Positions 17,423-26,689 of a stretch of 64,000 nucleotides of DNA are shown here, piece by piece. This DNA is from an uncultured Planctomycetaceae bacterium. GTDB taxonomy: Bacteria > Planctomycetota > Planctomycetia > Planctomycetales > Planctomycetaceae. The notes beneath the pieces are model-generated. The model saw only the letters and a list, made by a program, of their open reading frames with translations. It did not search any database and was not told the origin of the DNA. The stretch is taken from NCBI GenBank assembly GCA_903858815.1, contig CAIOKE010000133.1:372001-436000 (forward strand), given 5' to 3'. Made by a program: the position numbers and the translations under genes. Position 1 is the first letter of the stretch; every line of letters begins with the position of its first letter.

Positions 17423-18181
17423 AACAAAACTCGACTGGACAGTGTTAAGAAGATACAGCCTGCACACGTGGACTGCATCGGACATTTTGACCGGTATGGA
17501 TTCCACAGGGGCAAATGCCACCCGTTTACCGACGTTCAGCCGGCACCCAGACTGCGGACAGATTACGGTCAGCAAATCATGCCAAAAACCGCAACCATTT
17601 TAAGGTACATCAAGATTGCACAGGACGATCGCTCAGGGCGACCTGCATCAGAAATGACCGCATCACACGCAGTCACCGCAAACACAGAGCCGGGCTTTCG
17701 AAAGACAAACGAAAACCCTGACCAATCGCAGGATGACAGCAGCCCGGTCACCAAAACAGGAACCGAGTCACCACGACTTCTGACTGCCCCACGCCACCGG
17801 GCACCCGCCGCGACAATGCCACCGCAGTCACGGAAATCTGAGCACTCTTCGTTGACGACAATTCAGGACAGCAACAGGAACCGTACAGAAACGCAGCAGA
17901 AAACACCAGCGGACCAACCGCAGAAATACCAAAAATTCGTGACAGAAACCAGAACAACCACTCTCGCAGGCACTGTAGCAATCACCGAGGACACTGTGCC
18001 ATCACAACCCTCGAAAAACCGCCAGAAACACGGAGGTCCAGACGAAGGACACCCACTGCGGTCAACACTTGCAGTCACATAACCGCAGTTCGGGCGACAC
18101 GCAACACCACTCTCTTTCGACAGTCACTGGCTATCCAGCACTGCCATAGCCACACCCCGAGTTCTCAGGTGACTTCGATCT
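17423..18181 (-). promoter_or_regulatory. Long untranslated leader candidate of rho
   Basis: A 760-base stretch upstream of rho has no supported gene on either strand. The plus strand is rich in A and C, so the transcript toward rho would be rich in G and U. That is the opposite of a classical C-rich rut site, so I do not claim Rho-dependent attenuation. It could be a leader with another control, or hold a small RNA; one plus-strand open frame of about 200 codons is Thr/Ser/Gln-rich and looks spurious. Confidence 0.4.
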
Positions 18182-18210
18182 AGTATTAACGGATCGAATG
18201 TCCGTGTCAA
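18182..18210 (-). promoter_or_regulatory. Sigma-70-type promoter reading toward rho
   Basis: On the minus strand TTGACA (18205-18210) and AATACT (18182-18187) are separated by 17 bases. The -35 box is a perfect match and the -10 box matches 4 of 6. Transcription would start near 18175 and run left toward rho. Confidence 0.55.
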
Positions 18211-18494
18211 TTCAACTCTTCCCCCGCCACTCAGACATTTCCACACCAATCGACACCACACCACACTCAAATCTCGACGAATTTGACGATTCCTCCAGTT
18301 GTACCGCGCTCGCGAAACGACGCCTACCGTCAGAACACCCGATACCTCTGGCAAATCCGGCCGCGAAGTGCTCCCAACAACGCCAATTCATCGAGCACTT
18401 CACAAATCTGACCCGCACTCCTGCCGAAACCCTCCGCAACCTGAATCGCTCTCTAACTCAGGTCACAAAGAATCATTGCTTGAAAGGACTGCTG

Positions 18495-18731
18495 ATGCGT
18501 TCTCTGACCGGTCTCGCTCTGCTTGTTGCCCTCTCACTGTCTTCCGCAGCCGTTGGCAACGAGACTCCTGTACACGTTCTGCCCGCCACCGCCGCCGTCA
18601 AGTCAGTGCCGGTTCAGCCAGTTGCTGCACGACGGGTCACACGCAGCTCAAAACAGACATTCTTTGGGAAAGTAATGGAACTGGAGCGACGCAAGAATGC
18701 ATGGCTGCGCCGCACGTTCCTCGGTCGCTGA
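18495..18731 (+). CDS. Small exported protein with a basic C-terminal motif, unknown
   Basis: 78 residues from ATG 18495, with AAAGGA upstream; the open frame extends further left without sense. Residues 1-22 are a clean signal peptide (MRSLTGLALLVALSLSSAAVG). The mature part is a short Val/Pro/Ala spacer followed by a compact basic helix FFGKVMELERRKNAWLRRTFLGR, which ends the protein. I recall similar short planctomycete proteins with an ERRKNAWL-type ending, but no function is known. It sits between rho and a DEAD-box gene, on the opposite strand to both, and has its own terminator. Confidence 0.75.
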   Translation: MRSLTGLALLVALSLSSAAVGNETPVHVLPATAAVKSVPVQPVAARRVTRSSKQTFFGKVMELERRKNAWLRRTFLGR

Positions 18732-18777
18732 GTCGCTCCGACTGCCTCATCAGTCGCGTTACACTCACCGTTACACT

Positions 18778-18812
18778 GGGGCGTCTTGGACTCACACAGG
18801 TCGCCCCTTTTT
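18778..18812 (+). terminator. Terminator of the small exported protein gene
   Basis: GGGGCG (18778-18783) pairs with CGCCCC (18802-18807) and is followed by a five-T run (18808-18812). The loop is long (18 bases). It lies 47 bases past the stop and ends 24 bases short of the convergent DEAD-box gene. Confidence 0.6.
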
Positions 18813-18835
18813 CGTTTCAGCAATTCGCACTCGAC

Positions 18836-21241
18836 TCAGCCGTCACCCGGAGCACGCCGGTCGCGACGCTTGAATGCCCCCCCGCCCGGGCCAGCACGAC
18901 GACCGCCTCGGAACTCATCCCGACCGCGCCCGCGAAATCCACCGCCACCGCCGCCCTGCTGTCGATCCCCAAACTCACGACGCCGTTCCCCACGAGACTC
19001 AGTTTCACCCGCACTGCCAAAAGGTGCTCCGGTGGCACCACGAAATGGTCGCCCCCCCTCTCCATCCGGACGATCCCGACGGTCACCGGATCCTCCCTCA
19101 CGAGGACCACCAAAGCGAGGTCGACGCTCACGGACACCGCCGGAACGAGCACCTCGGTCGCGGCCCCCCCCCTCCCGACTGCCCCGCTCGCCCGTCTCAC
19201 GCCGCCTGCCCTCACCCTGCGGCACCGCCTCGTTCAGTTCCGATATCTGCAACTGACGCCCGGCAACCCACGCCCGACGCAGCTTTTGAAAAATGTCGGC
19301 CGGCATCCCGGCAGGTAACTGCACAGTACTGAAGTCATCAAAAATATCTATTCGACCAATCCGACTGCTGTCCAATCCGGACTCACCGGCAATCGCGCCG
19401 ACAATGCTACCGGCTCGCACATCATGTACTCGACCGACTTCCAGACGGAAATTCTGCATCGGTCCCTGTTCGCGAGAACCCCGAAAGTCATCGCCTCGCT
19501 CCTGCCGAAAACGTCGCTCGCCACCACGCTCGCGAATTCGCTCACCAAATCCAGAACGACGCTCACGACCACCCTCGAAAAATCCCGGAGCACCACGACG
19601 ACTGCCTCCCGGACCTCCACGGCGACTCCGCAAGTCCTCCAGTTCCTCCTGTGGTACCTCCTCGCGAATCAACAACTGCCGCCCGCCCACAGCCAGTACG
19701 GCCAGCGCCCCCAGAATCGCATCCGCCTCCAGCTCAGGACGCTCACGCTGAAACTGCTGCATAATTGACTGCAGAGTCTCCTTCTGGGAATCCTCAAGAG
19801 CACGCATGATGGATTCATGAAATGCCGCAACACGCTTCTTGTTCACTGCTCGATTGGAAGGCATCGGCATCGGCTCAAGAGCCTGACCGGCTGCATGTTC
19901 AATACTCGAAAGCAATCGCCCGCCACGCGGATGCACAAACAGAATAGCTTCGCCCTGACGCCCCGCTCGCCCGGTACGCCCAATCCGATGAACGTATGCC
20001 TCTCGGCCTCGCGGCAGATCGTAATTGATCACGTGGCTGACACGCGGCACATCCAGGCCTCGCGCTGCCACATCCGTGGCCACAACGACATCCAGATGCC
20101 CAGTTCGCAACTGCTCGATAATCCGCTCACGCTGAGTCTGCACAACATCACCGTGCAGCGCTGCAGCCTTGTGCCCCCGACGACACAGGTACTCAGCCAG
20201 AGGCTCCGTCGTGCTCTTCAGTTTCACAAACACAATCGCCGCGTCGATTGGCTCAGCCTCCAGAATTCGCGACAGCGCAGCTTCACGGTGCTGATTTGAA
20301 ACCACCACATACCGCTGCCGAATCGTATCGGCTGCCGCGGTGCGCTGCATTATCGTCACTTGTGCCGGATCACGCTGATGCTGCTGCGCAATTAAGCGAA
20401 TCGATGCCGGCATCGTCGCTGAAAACAACGCCGTCTGACGACCCTCTGGCGCCTGCGATAACACCCACTCCACACTCTCAGCAAACCCCATACGCAGCAT
20501 TTCGTCTGCTTCATCCAGCACAAGACATTTCAGGCTGGACAGATCGAGTGAACCGCGAGTCATGTGATCCATCACACGTCCCGGTGTCCCCACAATGACC
20601 TGCACTCCACGGTTCAGCTGTGAAAACTGAGGCCCATAAGCGGCCCCACCATAGATTGCCACACAACGCAGCTCGGGCATACCGGCCGAATAACGCTCAA
20701 ATGCCGCTGTCACCTGCATGGCCAGTTCACGAGTCGGCACAAGGACAAGCACCTGCGGCTTCCGCAGCGAAAGATCCATTCGCTGCAGCAACGGTAACGC
20801 AAAGGCCGCCGTCTTGCCGGAACCCGTCTGCGCCTGCCCCAGTACATCGCGCCCCGCCAGCAATAACGGGATCGTTTCTGCCTGAATCGGAGTCGGCTCG
20901 GCATAACCCAGATCCACAAGAGCCCGCAACAGAGGCTTGCTCAAACCCAGCCTCGCGAAAGCCGGAGGCATCAAAGCGGTCCCGTCCACAACACGCGGAA
21001 CAACTGACGCACCGACACTACCGACTGCACTCTCGGTCTCGACTGCACTCTCGGACTCAACCGACTCCACTGACTCCACTGACTCCACTGACTCAACCGA
21101 CTCAACCGACTCGGTTGCAACGATAGACTCAGGCTGCACAGCCCCAGACTCAACCAACGCCTCGGTCACCTTCGATGCAACCGCCTCAGCGTCGCCTGAA
21201 GTGATTTCCAACGGTTCCATCTGTTCTTCTTCCTGAGTCAT
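18836..21241 (-). CDS. DEAD-box RNA helicase, DeaD/CsdA-like, with a DbpA-type RNA-binding domain and RGG-rich tail
   Basis: 801 residues from ATG 21241 (ATG 21220 with AGGAAGAAG upstream is an alternative). ATP-dependent RNA unwinding, as in ribosome assembly and cold adaptation. Residues 1-85 are acidic with a repeated VES tract. The helicase core shows the Q-motif (FARLGL...PTPIQAETIP), motif I AQTGSGKT, Ia PTRELA, II DEAD, III SAT, IV VFVK, V ATDVAARGLD and VI HRIGRTGR. A DbpA-like RNA-recognition fold follows (FRLEVGRVHDVRAGSIVGAIAGESGLDSS...). A long Arg/Gly-rich tail ends the protein. The gene is in tandem with a second, broken helicase gene upstream. Confidence 0.95.
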   Translation of the reverse strand: MTQEEEQMEPLEITSGDAEAVASKVTEALVESGAVQPESIVATESVESVESVESVESVESVESESAVETESAVGSVGASVVPRVVDGTALMPPAFARLGLSKPLLRALVDLGYAEPTPIQAETIPLLLAGRDVLGQAQTGSGKTAAFALPLLQRMDLSLRKPQVLVLVPTRELAMQVTAAFERYSAGMPELRCVAIYGGAAYGPQFSQLNRGVQVIVGTPGRVMDHMTRGSLDLSSLKCLVLDEADEMLRMGFAESVEWVLSQAPEGRQTALFSATMPASIRLIAQQHQRDPAQVTIMQRTAAADTIRQRYVVVSNQHREAALSRILEAEPIDAAIVFVKLKSTTEPLAEYLCRRGHKAAALHGDVVQTQRERIIEQLRTGHLDVVVATDVAARGLDVPRVSHVINYDLPRGREAYVHRIGRTGRAGRQGEAILFVHPRGGRLLSSIEHAAGQALEPMPMPSNRAVNKKRVAAFHESIMRALEDSQKETLQSIMQQFQRERPELEADAILGALAVLAVGGRQLLIREEVPQEELEDLRSRRGGPGGSRRGAPGFFEGGRERRSGFGERIRERGGERRFRQERGDDFRGSREQGPMQNFRLEVGRVHDVRAGSIVGAIAGESGLDSSRIGRIDIFDDFSTVQLPAGMPADIFQKLRRAWVAGRQLQISELNEAVPQGEGRRRETGERGSREGGGRDRGARSGGVRERRPRFGGPREGGSGDRRDRPDGEGGRPFRGATGAPFGSAGETESRGERRREFGDRQQGGGGGGFRGRGRDEFRGGRRAGPGGGAFKRRDRRAPGDG
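21058..21116 (-). repeat. 9-bp tandem repeat encoding VES units in the DeaD-like helicase
   Basis: Six or so consecutive plus-strand units of the ACTGACTCC/ACCGACTCA type encode VESVESVES. All units are 9 bases, so length changes keep the frame. Confidence 0.8.
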
Positions 21242-21337
21242 CCGCTGCCGCCAATCTGTGTCTAAAACAACCGGACCGCGAGCCCGGAAAAGCTATGAAA
21301 TTTCGGGGAACCTCGGTATGTTTTCACCGCTGTGATA

Positions 21338-23177
21338 TCAGGCATTCCGCCGTGGTTCTCGACCACCCGCCTCGCGAGACCACCCACGATCTCTGCGCTC
21401 AGAACGACCGCCGACTTCCCCATGACCACCGAACACCCCGGTACCAAAGTCTTCAGCCGTCAGGCCGTCGTCCACTCGAGGCACACCACGCACCGACTCC
21501 TGACGCGAACCCGCCAGGCCTCGATCACGTCGCTCATCAACTCGCCGACTTTCCGCCTGACGTCCCGCCGGTCGACGCTCATCCAGCCGACCTGCGCTGG
21601 GTCGTCGTCCCTCTGACCGACGAGCTGCAGAACGGCCTCCGGTTCGACCATCCGACCGCCCCGCCGGACGGCCTTCAGATCGCCCTTCGGGCCGACTGTC
21701 GGGACGCTGCTCTGGCCGACGCTCTGATCGCCCCTCCGGCCGATGCCGTGAACGCTGCTGGTCCTGGTCCCGCTGACGCCGACGCTCTTCGTGCCCCCGA
21801 AAACGCCAACGATCCGCTGCTTCAGAATCGACACTGCGATCCGCTCCTCGCGAATCACCCTGTCGCTGATCGCCATGGGCCTCACTGCGTTCGCCGCGCG
21901 GTCCCCTCGTTTCACGCTCACTACCACCCGCTGCATCGCGTCGTCGATCACGGCCACCACGTTCACGCGGTTCTCCGCGCTCCTCTGGACCTGCCGTCGA
22001 ATCAGATGCTGACAGATCAAATTCGGCCAGCGGTAACTGGCGAATCGAAAAGCCAATCAGCTTTTCGATACTTCGCAGCATCCGTCGCTCTTCGGGATCA
22101 CACAGCGAAACCGCTGCCCCCACTGCACCCGCTCGACCCGATCGACCGATGCGGTGCACGTACGTCTCTTCTTCTGTTGGCATGTCATAGTTAAAGACAT
22201 GCGAAACCTGATCCACATCGATACCGCGAGCAGCAATATCGGTGGCCACCAGAATCGGAGGATTCTGGCTGCGAAAGTCTTCCAGAGTCCGCTGGCGACG
22301 ATTCTGACTTTTGTTGGCATGAATCGCCGCAGCCGTCAGGCCCGCCTTCGTCAACTGACGCACGATGCGATCAGCACCGTGCTTGGTACGACTGAAGACA
22401 ATCGCCCGCTGAGGCACAAGTCGATTCAGGAGCTGCACCAGCAAAGCAGTCTTCTGCTTCTGTGGCACAATGCAGACACTCTGCTCCACCAGTTCCGTGG
22501 TTTTCTGACGCGGTTCAATCGAGATATTGACGGGGTCCCGCAGAATTGTTTCCGCCAGCTCCCGAATCTCCGGACGCATCGTCGCGGAAAACAACAGCGT
22601 CTGACGTTGTTTTGGAATCCGCTGCAGGACTCGGCGAATCGCCGGCAGGAAACCCATATCCAGCATCCGGTCTGCTTCGTCAAGAACCAGCACCTGCAGA
22701 CCGTCCATACTGGCACAACCCTGCTGCATCAGATCAAGCAGGCGGCCTGGAGTTGCCACGACGATATCGGCACCGTCTCGCAGCGCTCGAATTTGTGGCT
22801 GCATCCCCACACCACCATAAACCACAGCCGATCGCACTGCCGCAAACGCGCCGATCACGGAAACTGTCATGAATCTGAAGTGCCAATTCGCGAGTACTTG
22901 CCAGAACCAGCACTCGCACCGGTCGAGGCAGTCGCGAACGATCGCCTCGACCGCGTTCCGCTCGGCCCGCAGATTCCGAACCGCGGTGCAGGTGGTGCAG
23001 CAACGGTAAGGCGAATGCGGCCGTTTTGCCGGTTCCCGTCTGAGCAATCCCGACGACGTCACGGCCCTGCAGCACTGCGGGAATAGCCTGCTGCTGAATT
23101 GGAGTTGGAATGCTGTAACCAGCCTCGGTCACAGCGCGCACAAGGGGCTCACAAAGCCCCAATTCACTGAACTTCAT
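21338..23177 (-). pseudogene. DEAD-box RNA helicase, RhlE-like, split by a frameshift
   Basis: The gene starts at ATG 23177 (GAAGGTGT upstream) and reads [12 protein letters not shown], the Q-motif, motif I AQTGTGKT and Ia STREL as far as QIHDSFR at 22857. From 22855 the family sequence continues in another frame ([21 protein letters not shown]), then motif II DEAD, III SAT, V ATDIAARGID and VI HRIGRSGR, and a 200-residue Arg/Gly/Glu-rich tail to 21338. Compared with RhlE family spacing, two bases appear to be missing after CGT at 22857-22859, for example loss of one TG unit of a GTGTG run. Both halves are otherwise intact, so a recent mutation, a sequencing error or recoding are all possible. 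Confidence 0.85.
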
Positions 23178-23749
23178 ACACCTTCATTCCGGGAAAAATT
23201 GAAACATTCCCAGGTCCGAAGGCAGAAAACCGTCGCCGATCGTTTGACTGACATCGTCAGACGACCTGCGAGTTCGGTTACCGGGCTGCAATCCGGACAC
23301 TCGAGCGACTCGAGCACCCCTGATGGCCACACCGGCACAAGCTGTGGCAGATACCGCAGCCGTTTCGATCATACGTGGAACTGGCAGTCGATCACCGGCA
23401 GGAAAACCACTGCAGGGAACGCACTGAATGCTTCGCGGATCCGGCCAGTAAAACAGAACAACACCCAACCCTACTGGCGGCAGACCGCAGGACTACGGCA
23501 ATTTCAGCACTTCGCGAAACGCCGAGCCTGTCCAGACAAATGGCCTGAGACCGAAGTATACCAGAGCCCGCTCGACGGGACAGAAGAATCGCTCGGTCGC
23601 CTGGGGAATTCGGGAATTCGATAGTTTTCCGCGTGAAAAACGAGTTCTGGCAGGCGAGACCCTGCTCAGATTTCGGAATCCGGCCCACAGAACCGCCCAC
23701 TTTCTTCGGAAAACGCGAGCCTGTCAGCCGCTTTTTTCTGTCCAGTTTG
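23178..23749. other. Gene-free region upstream of the RhlE-like helicase
   Basis: About 570 bases with no supported gene. A plus-strand open frame of 141 codons exists but has no ribosome site and an irregular composition. The region should hold divergent promoters for the helicase (minus) and the LEPR-XLL protein (plus). Confidence 0.5.
23555..23563 (-). promoter_or_regulatory. Extended -10 promoter candidate for the RhlE-like gene
   Basis: On the minus strand TGGTATACT matches the extended -10 pattern TGnTATAAT at all but one base of the hexamer. No good -35 box lies at 17 bases. The start would be near 23548, giving a leader of about 370 bases. Confidence 0.35.
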
Positions 23750-23779
23750 TTGGATCCCCGCGAGAATTGCGTCTATACC
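23750..23779 (+). promoter_or_regulatory. Promoter candidate of the LEPR-XLL protein at 23830
   Basis: TTGGAT (23750-23755), an 18-base spacer and TATACC (23774-23779). Transcription would start near 23786, about 44 bases before the ATG. Confidence 0.4.
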
Positions 23780-23829
23780 GCATCCCTGCGCCGTCCGTTT
23801 CACAACGCTGTGTTTCAGAAACGCCTGCC

Positions 23830-26298
23830 ATGTTCCTGACCCAACTGTTTCCATTGCGTCTCGCACGTCGCGCCAGGCGGTCGCACGGACGACTCTGCAC
23901 GGAAACCCTTGAACGTCGCAATCTGCTCAGCACCTTCACCGCCACACTCAGCGCCAGCCAGGACTCCACCATCTACAACATCCCCACCGGGGATTTGTCC
24001 AATGGCAGCGGCCAGTTTCTCGTGACTGGTGGCTCCACCGGACTGACGACCGCCCGCCGGGCACTGATTTCCTTCGACGTTGCGGCCGCCGGCATCCCGC
24101 CCGGTTCCACGATCCTTGACGCCGTTGTCACACTGCACCTTGTCAGTCCGGGGTCAGCCGGTGCGTCCAGCATCGGTCTGCACCCCATCAGCAGGCTGTG
24201 GGGTGAATCCACCTCCAATGCACCCGATGACGAAATCGAAGGTGCCCGCGCTGCCGGTCGCGATGCCACGTGGCAGTTCAGCCTGTTCGATTCCATCGGC
24301 TGGGTCAGCCCCGGTGGTGATTTTGGCGCCGCTTCAGCCACTCAGGCAGTGACTGGGGCAGGTGCATGGGAATGGTCCGGGGCCGGGCTTGTCGGCGATG
24401 TCCAGCAATGGCTGGATAACCCACTCACCAACAACGGCTGGATGATTGTCAGCGACGAACAGACGGGAAACATCAAATCCTTCGCCAGCCGCGAATCTGA
24501 TAACGTGGCCCTCAGGCCACAACTTGAGATTACCTGGGAAGAACCCTTCATACCCGCCGTCGTTGAAGGACGCAAATGGTTTGATCGCAATGCCGATGGC
24601 ATTCGCCAGGCACCCGCCGTGCAGTCCCTCAGCCTGTTCTATCCAAACGGACGCAACAGTTACAACGCCTACGGCGGTCGCGAATACTGGTACCGCTCCA
24701 CAGTTGCCAGCGCATGGTACTTCCTCACTCCTCAGGGTGATCTGTTTCGCTGGAATGGTCAAAGCGGAAAACTCACCGGAACACTTGTTGACTCCCCTGG
24801 AATCGCTGCCTGGAACAATCCCACCTCTCTGCTCGGCACCGGCTCCGGCAATTCAGCAAAGGTTGATGAACCGTGGCTCAACGGCTTCTCCTTTCAACTG
24901 GTCAATGAACAGGGTCAGGTGGTCGCTGTCACACAATCTCGGGATCTCGATCTGAACAACGATGGCAGTATCCAGGACGAGCAGGAAAAAGGGTGGTATC
25001 GATTCGAAAATGTGCGTCCAGGCAATTACACCGTCCAGGAAATCGTACCGGCTGGCTGGGCTCAAAGCCCCGGCAGATTTTCGCCGTCGGCTCCTCTCGC
25101 ATGGCAGCTGGACCAGACCCTCGGACTGTCAACCACTACCGATCTGTTCGAAAACTATGGCGGACAGGGTGAACGATGGCTGAAAAGTGCTGCCGGCTGG
25201 TGCTACATCACACCCGCCGGCGAACTGTTCCAGTGGAATGGCAAAGCCATCACTGCCACAGCACCTCTCACAGGCACCCTCGCCGCGACACTCAATAACT
25301 TCTACTTCCGCGATGTTTCACTGCTCGCCGCTGCACGCAACCCTGTCATCTCGGCCACACCCGGCAACACCGTCAGCCGACTTGACTTCGGAAACTATCG
25401 CCCGGCTGTGATTGAGGGGCGTACCTGGCAGGAAACCGACCCCAACGGTTCACGCAGTACCGCCAGCCTGCCTCAGGCTGTGCAGATTGCTGTCCCGGAA
25501 TCGGCTCCGCCTGCACTCCGCAATGCTGTCTGGTATGAAGTACCGGTTCTGGAAACCTCCGGACCGACAGCAGGAACGTCAGTGCGCCGCACGTTCTACG
25601 TGAATGGCAACAATGAAGTCTGGCAGTGGTCTGCCACCGCCGGATCCACACTCCTCTCGCGCGTGTCAAAGGTTGCTGTAACAGCACATGACGTCGCAAA
25701 GGCCGCTTTCACCTTCGAAAACTGGCAGAATGGCATCACGGTCGAACTGCTGAATGATGCCGGATTCGTCGTCGCTCGCACTGCGTCCGCTGACTTTGAT
25801 CGAAATTCTGATGGCTCCATCCAGCCCGAATCCGAAGCCGGCTGGTACCGTTTTCCGCACCTGCTGCCCGGAAACTACACGGTCCGACAGATTGCGGCAC
25901 CCACATCCCGCACCACATCTGAAGTCAAGCCCGCCGACCAAAGCAGCCTGAAGCAGTTGGCAGATTCCTTCGGTTTCACCGCTGATGCTTCAGACCACTT
26001 TAACTTCGGTGGCCGAAATGAACGCTGGTTCCGTTCCCGATCATCCGAATGGTTCTATATAGTGCCCGGCGGACAGATCTTCCAGTGGGACCGCCTCAGT
26101 GGAGGAACCCGCGGACTGGTAAAAGGGACACAGGTCGGCAAAGTCTCTGGCAGCGTTTACCTGAACCTCAATCTGCTGTTCCGGCCCGCCGGCACGCGGT
26201 TAACGCTCAATGCCGAACAGTCCAGTCTGCTCAACCTTGCACAAGCCCGGCTGCTGGACACCGTATTCGCCGGAATCGCCCAGCAGATCGCCGATTAA
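23830..26298 (+). CDS. Exported LEPR-XLL-type multidomain surface protein
   Basis: 822 residues from ATG 23830. The basic N-terminus and ETLERRNLLS (residues 25-34) match the planctomycete LEPR-XLL sorting-type motif found at the start of large exported proteins. Residues about 38-230 look like a DNRLRE-type beta domain (SASQDSTIYN..., ALISFDVAAAGIPPGSTILDAVVTLHL). Three divergent copies of a module follow, each with a growth-pattern VEGRxW, a DxNxDGSIQ calcium-binding-like loop, a YRFxxxxPGNYTV SdrD-B-like strand and a WxxxxFYxxxxGxxFQWN segment. No catalytic site is seen. Probably an adhesin or cell-surface structural protein. It stands alone on the strand. Confidence 0.85.
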   Translation: MFLTQLFPLRLARRARRSHGRLCTETLERRNLLSTFTATLSASQDSTIYNIPTGDLSNGSGQFLVTGGSTGLTTARRALISFDVAAAGIPPGSTILDAVVTLHLVSPGSAGASSIGLHPISRLWGESTSNAPDDEIEGARAAGRDATWQFSLFDSIGWVSPGGDFGAASATQAVTGAGAWEWSGAGLVGDVQQWLDNPLTNNGWMIVSDEQTGNIKSFASRESDNVALRPQLEITWEEPFIPAVVEGRKWFDRNADGIRQAPAVQSLSLFYPNGRNSYNAYGGREYWYRSTVASAWYFLTPQGDLFRWNGQSGKLTGTLVDSPGIAAWNNPTSLLGTGSGNSAKVDEPWLNGFSFQLVNEQGQVVAVTQSRDLDLNNDGSIQDEQEKGWYRFENVRPGNYTVQEIVPAGWAQSPGRFSPSAPLAWQLDQTLGLSTTTDLFENYGGQGERWLKSAAGWCYITPAGELFQWNGKAITATAPLTGTLAATLNNFYFRDVSLLAAARNPVISATPGNTVSRLDFGNYRPAVIEGRTWQETDPNGSRSTASLPQAVQIAVPESAPPALRNAVWYEVPVLETSGPTAGTSVRRTFYVNGNNEVWQWSATAGSTLLSRVSKVAVTAHDVAKAAFTFENWQNGITVELLNDAGFVVARTASADFDRNSDGSIQPESEAGWYRFPHLLPGNYTVRQIAAPTSRTTSEVKPADQSSLKQLADSFGFTADASDHFNFGGRNERWFRSRSSEWFYIVPGGQIFQWDRLSGGTRGLVKGTQVGKVSGSVYLNLNLLFRPAGTRLTLNAEQSSLLNLAQARLLDTVFAGIAQQIAD

Positions 26299-26689
26299 GA
26301 TCGATCGCAGGCACCGTTGCGTTAAGACCACGGATCCGTTGGTATCAACCCGTCCGCAAGGCTGAAAGGTCAGACTGCCGGCCATGCATTCGCGCCGCAA
26401 GTGGTGCGCCCGCGGGATCTGCCACCCAAAAGCACCGCCACTGACCGCTTCCTCAAAATTCAGAATTAATTCTTAATTTTGACTTGCAGAACTGTCCCCG
26501 CAAACCGAATATCTACACAAATGACCAGATAAAAACTGCTCAGTGATGTCTTATTCAGCATTTCTGCTGAATAATCGTTCGCCGGAAAAACAAAACGTTC
26601 CGCCTGCCCGGATCACCAATCCTGTATTTCACAGGTTGTTTTCTATCGTTTTTTTGTTTTTGTTCCCTGCAAGACACCCGGAGAACCTC
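26299..26689. other. Gap between the LEPR-XLL protein and the DUF1559 gene
   Basis: About 390 bases without a supported gene. Holds the AT-rich palindrome and T-runs near 26650. Otherwise I see nothing in it. Confidence 0.5.
26455..26480. repeat. AT-rich perfect inverted repeat upstream of the DUF1559 gene
   Basis: AAAATT C AGAATT is mirrored by AATTCT T AATTTT, giving a 13-position palindrome interrupted only by the C/T pair. It is unlike the GC-rich neighbourhood. It may be a protein-binding site or a weak terminator. The DUF1559 start is 210 bases downstream. Confidence 0.5.

Noticed and set aside
17468-18082. Plus-strand open frame of about 200 codons upstream of rho
   Set aside because: It starts at GTG with no ribosome site, and its Thr/Ser/Gln/Pro-rich composition with scattered Arg looks like noise from an A/C-rich strand.
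21058-21116. Repeat tract considered as a CRISPR or phase-variable switch
   Set aside because: Units are 9 bases with no spacers and keep the reading frame.
22850-22870. Programmed +1 frameshift as the explanation for the RhlE-like break
   Set aside because: A +1 shift would leave the protein one residue short of family spacing, and no slippery or stop context is visible; two missing bases fits better.
23199-23624. 141-codon open frame upstream of the LEPR-XLL gene
   Set aside because: No ribosome site, unordered composition and overlap with likely promoters.
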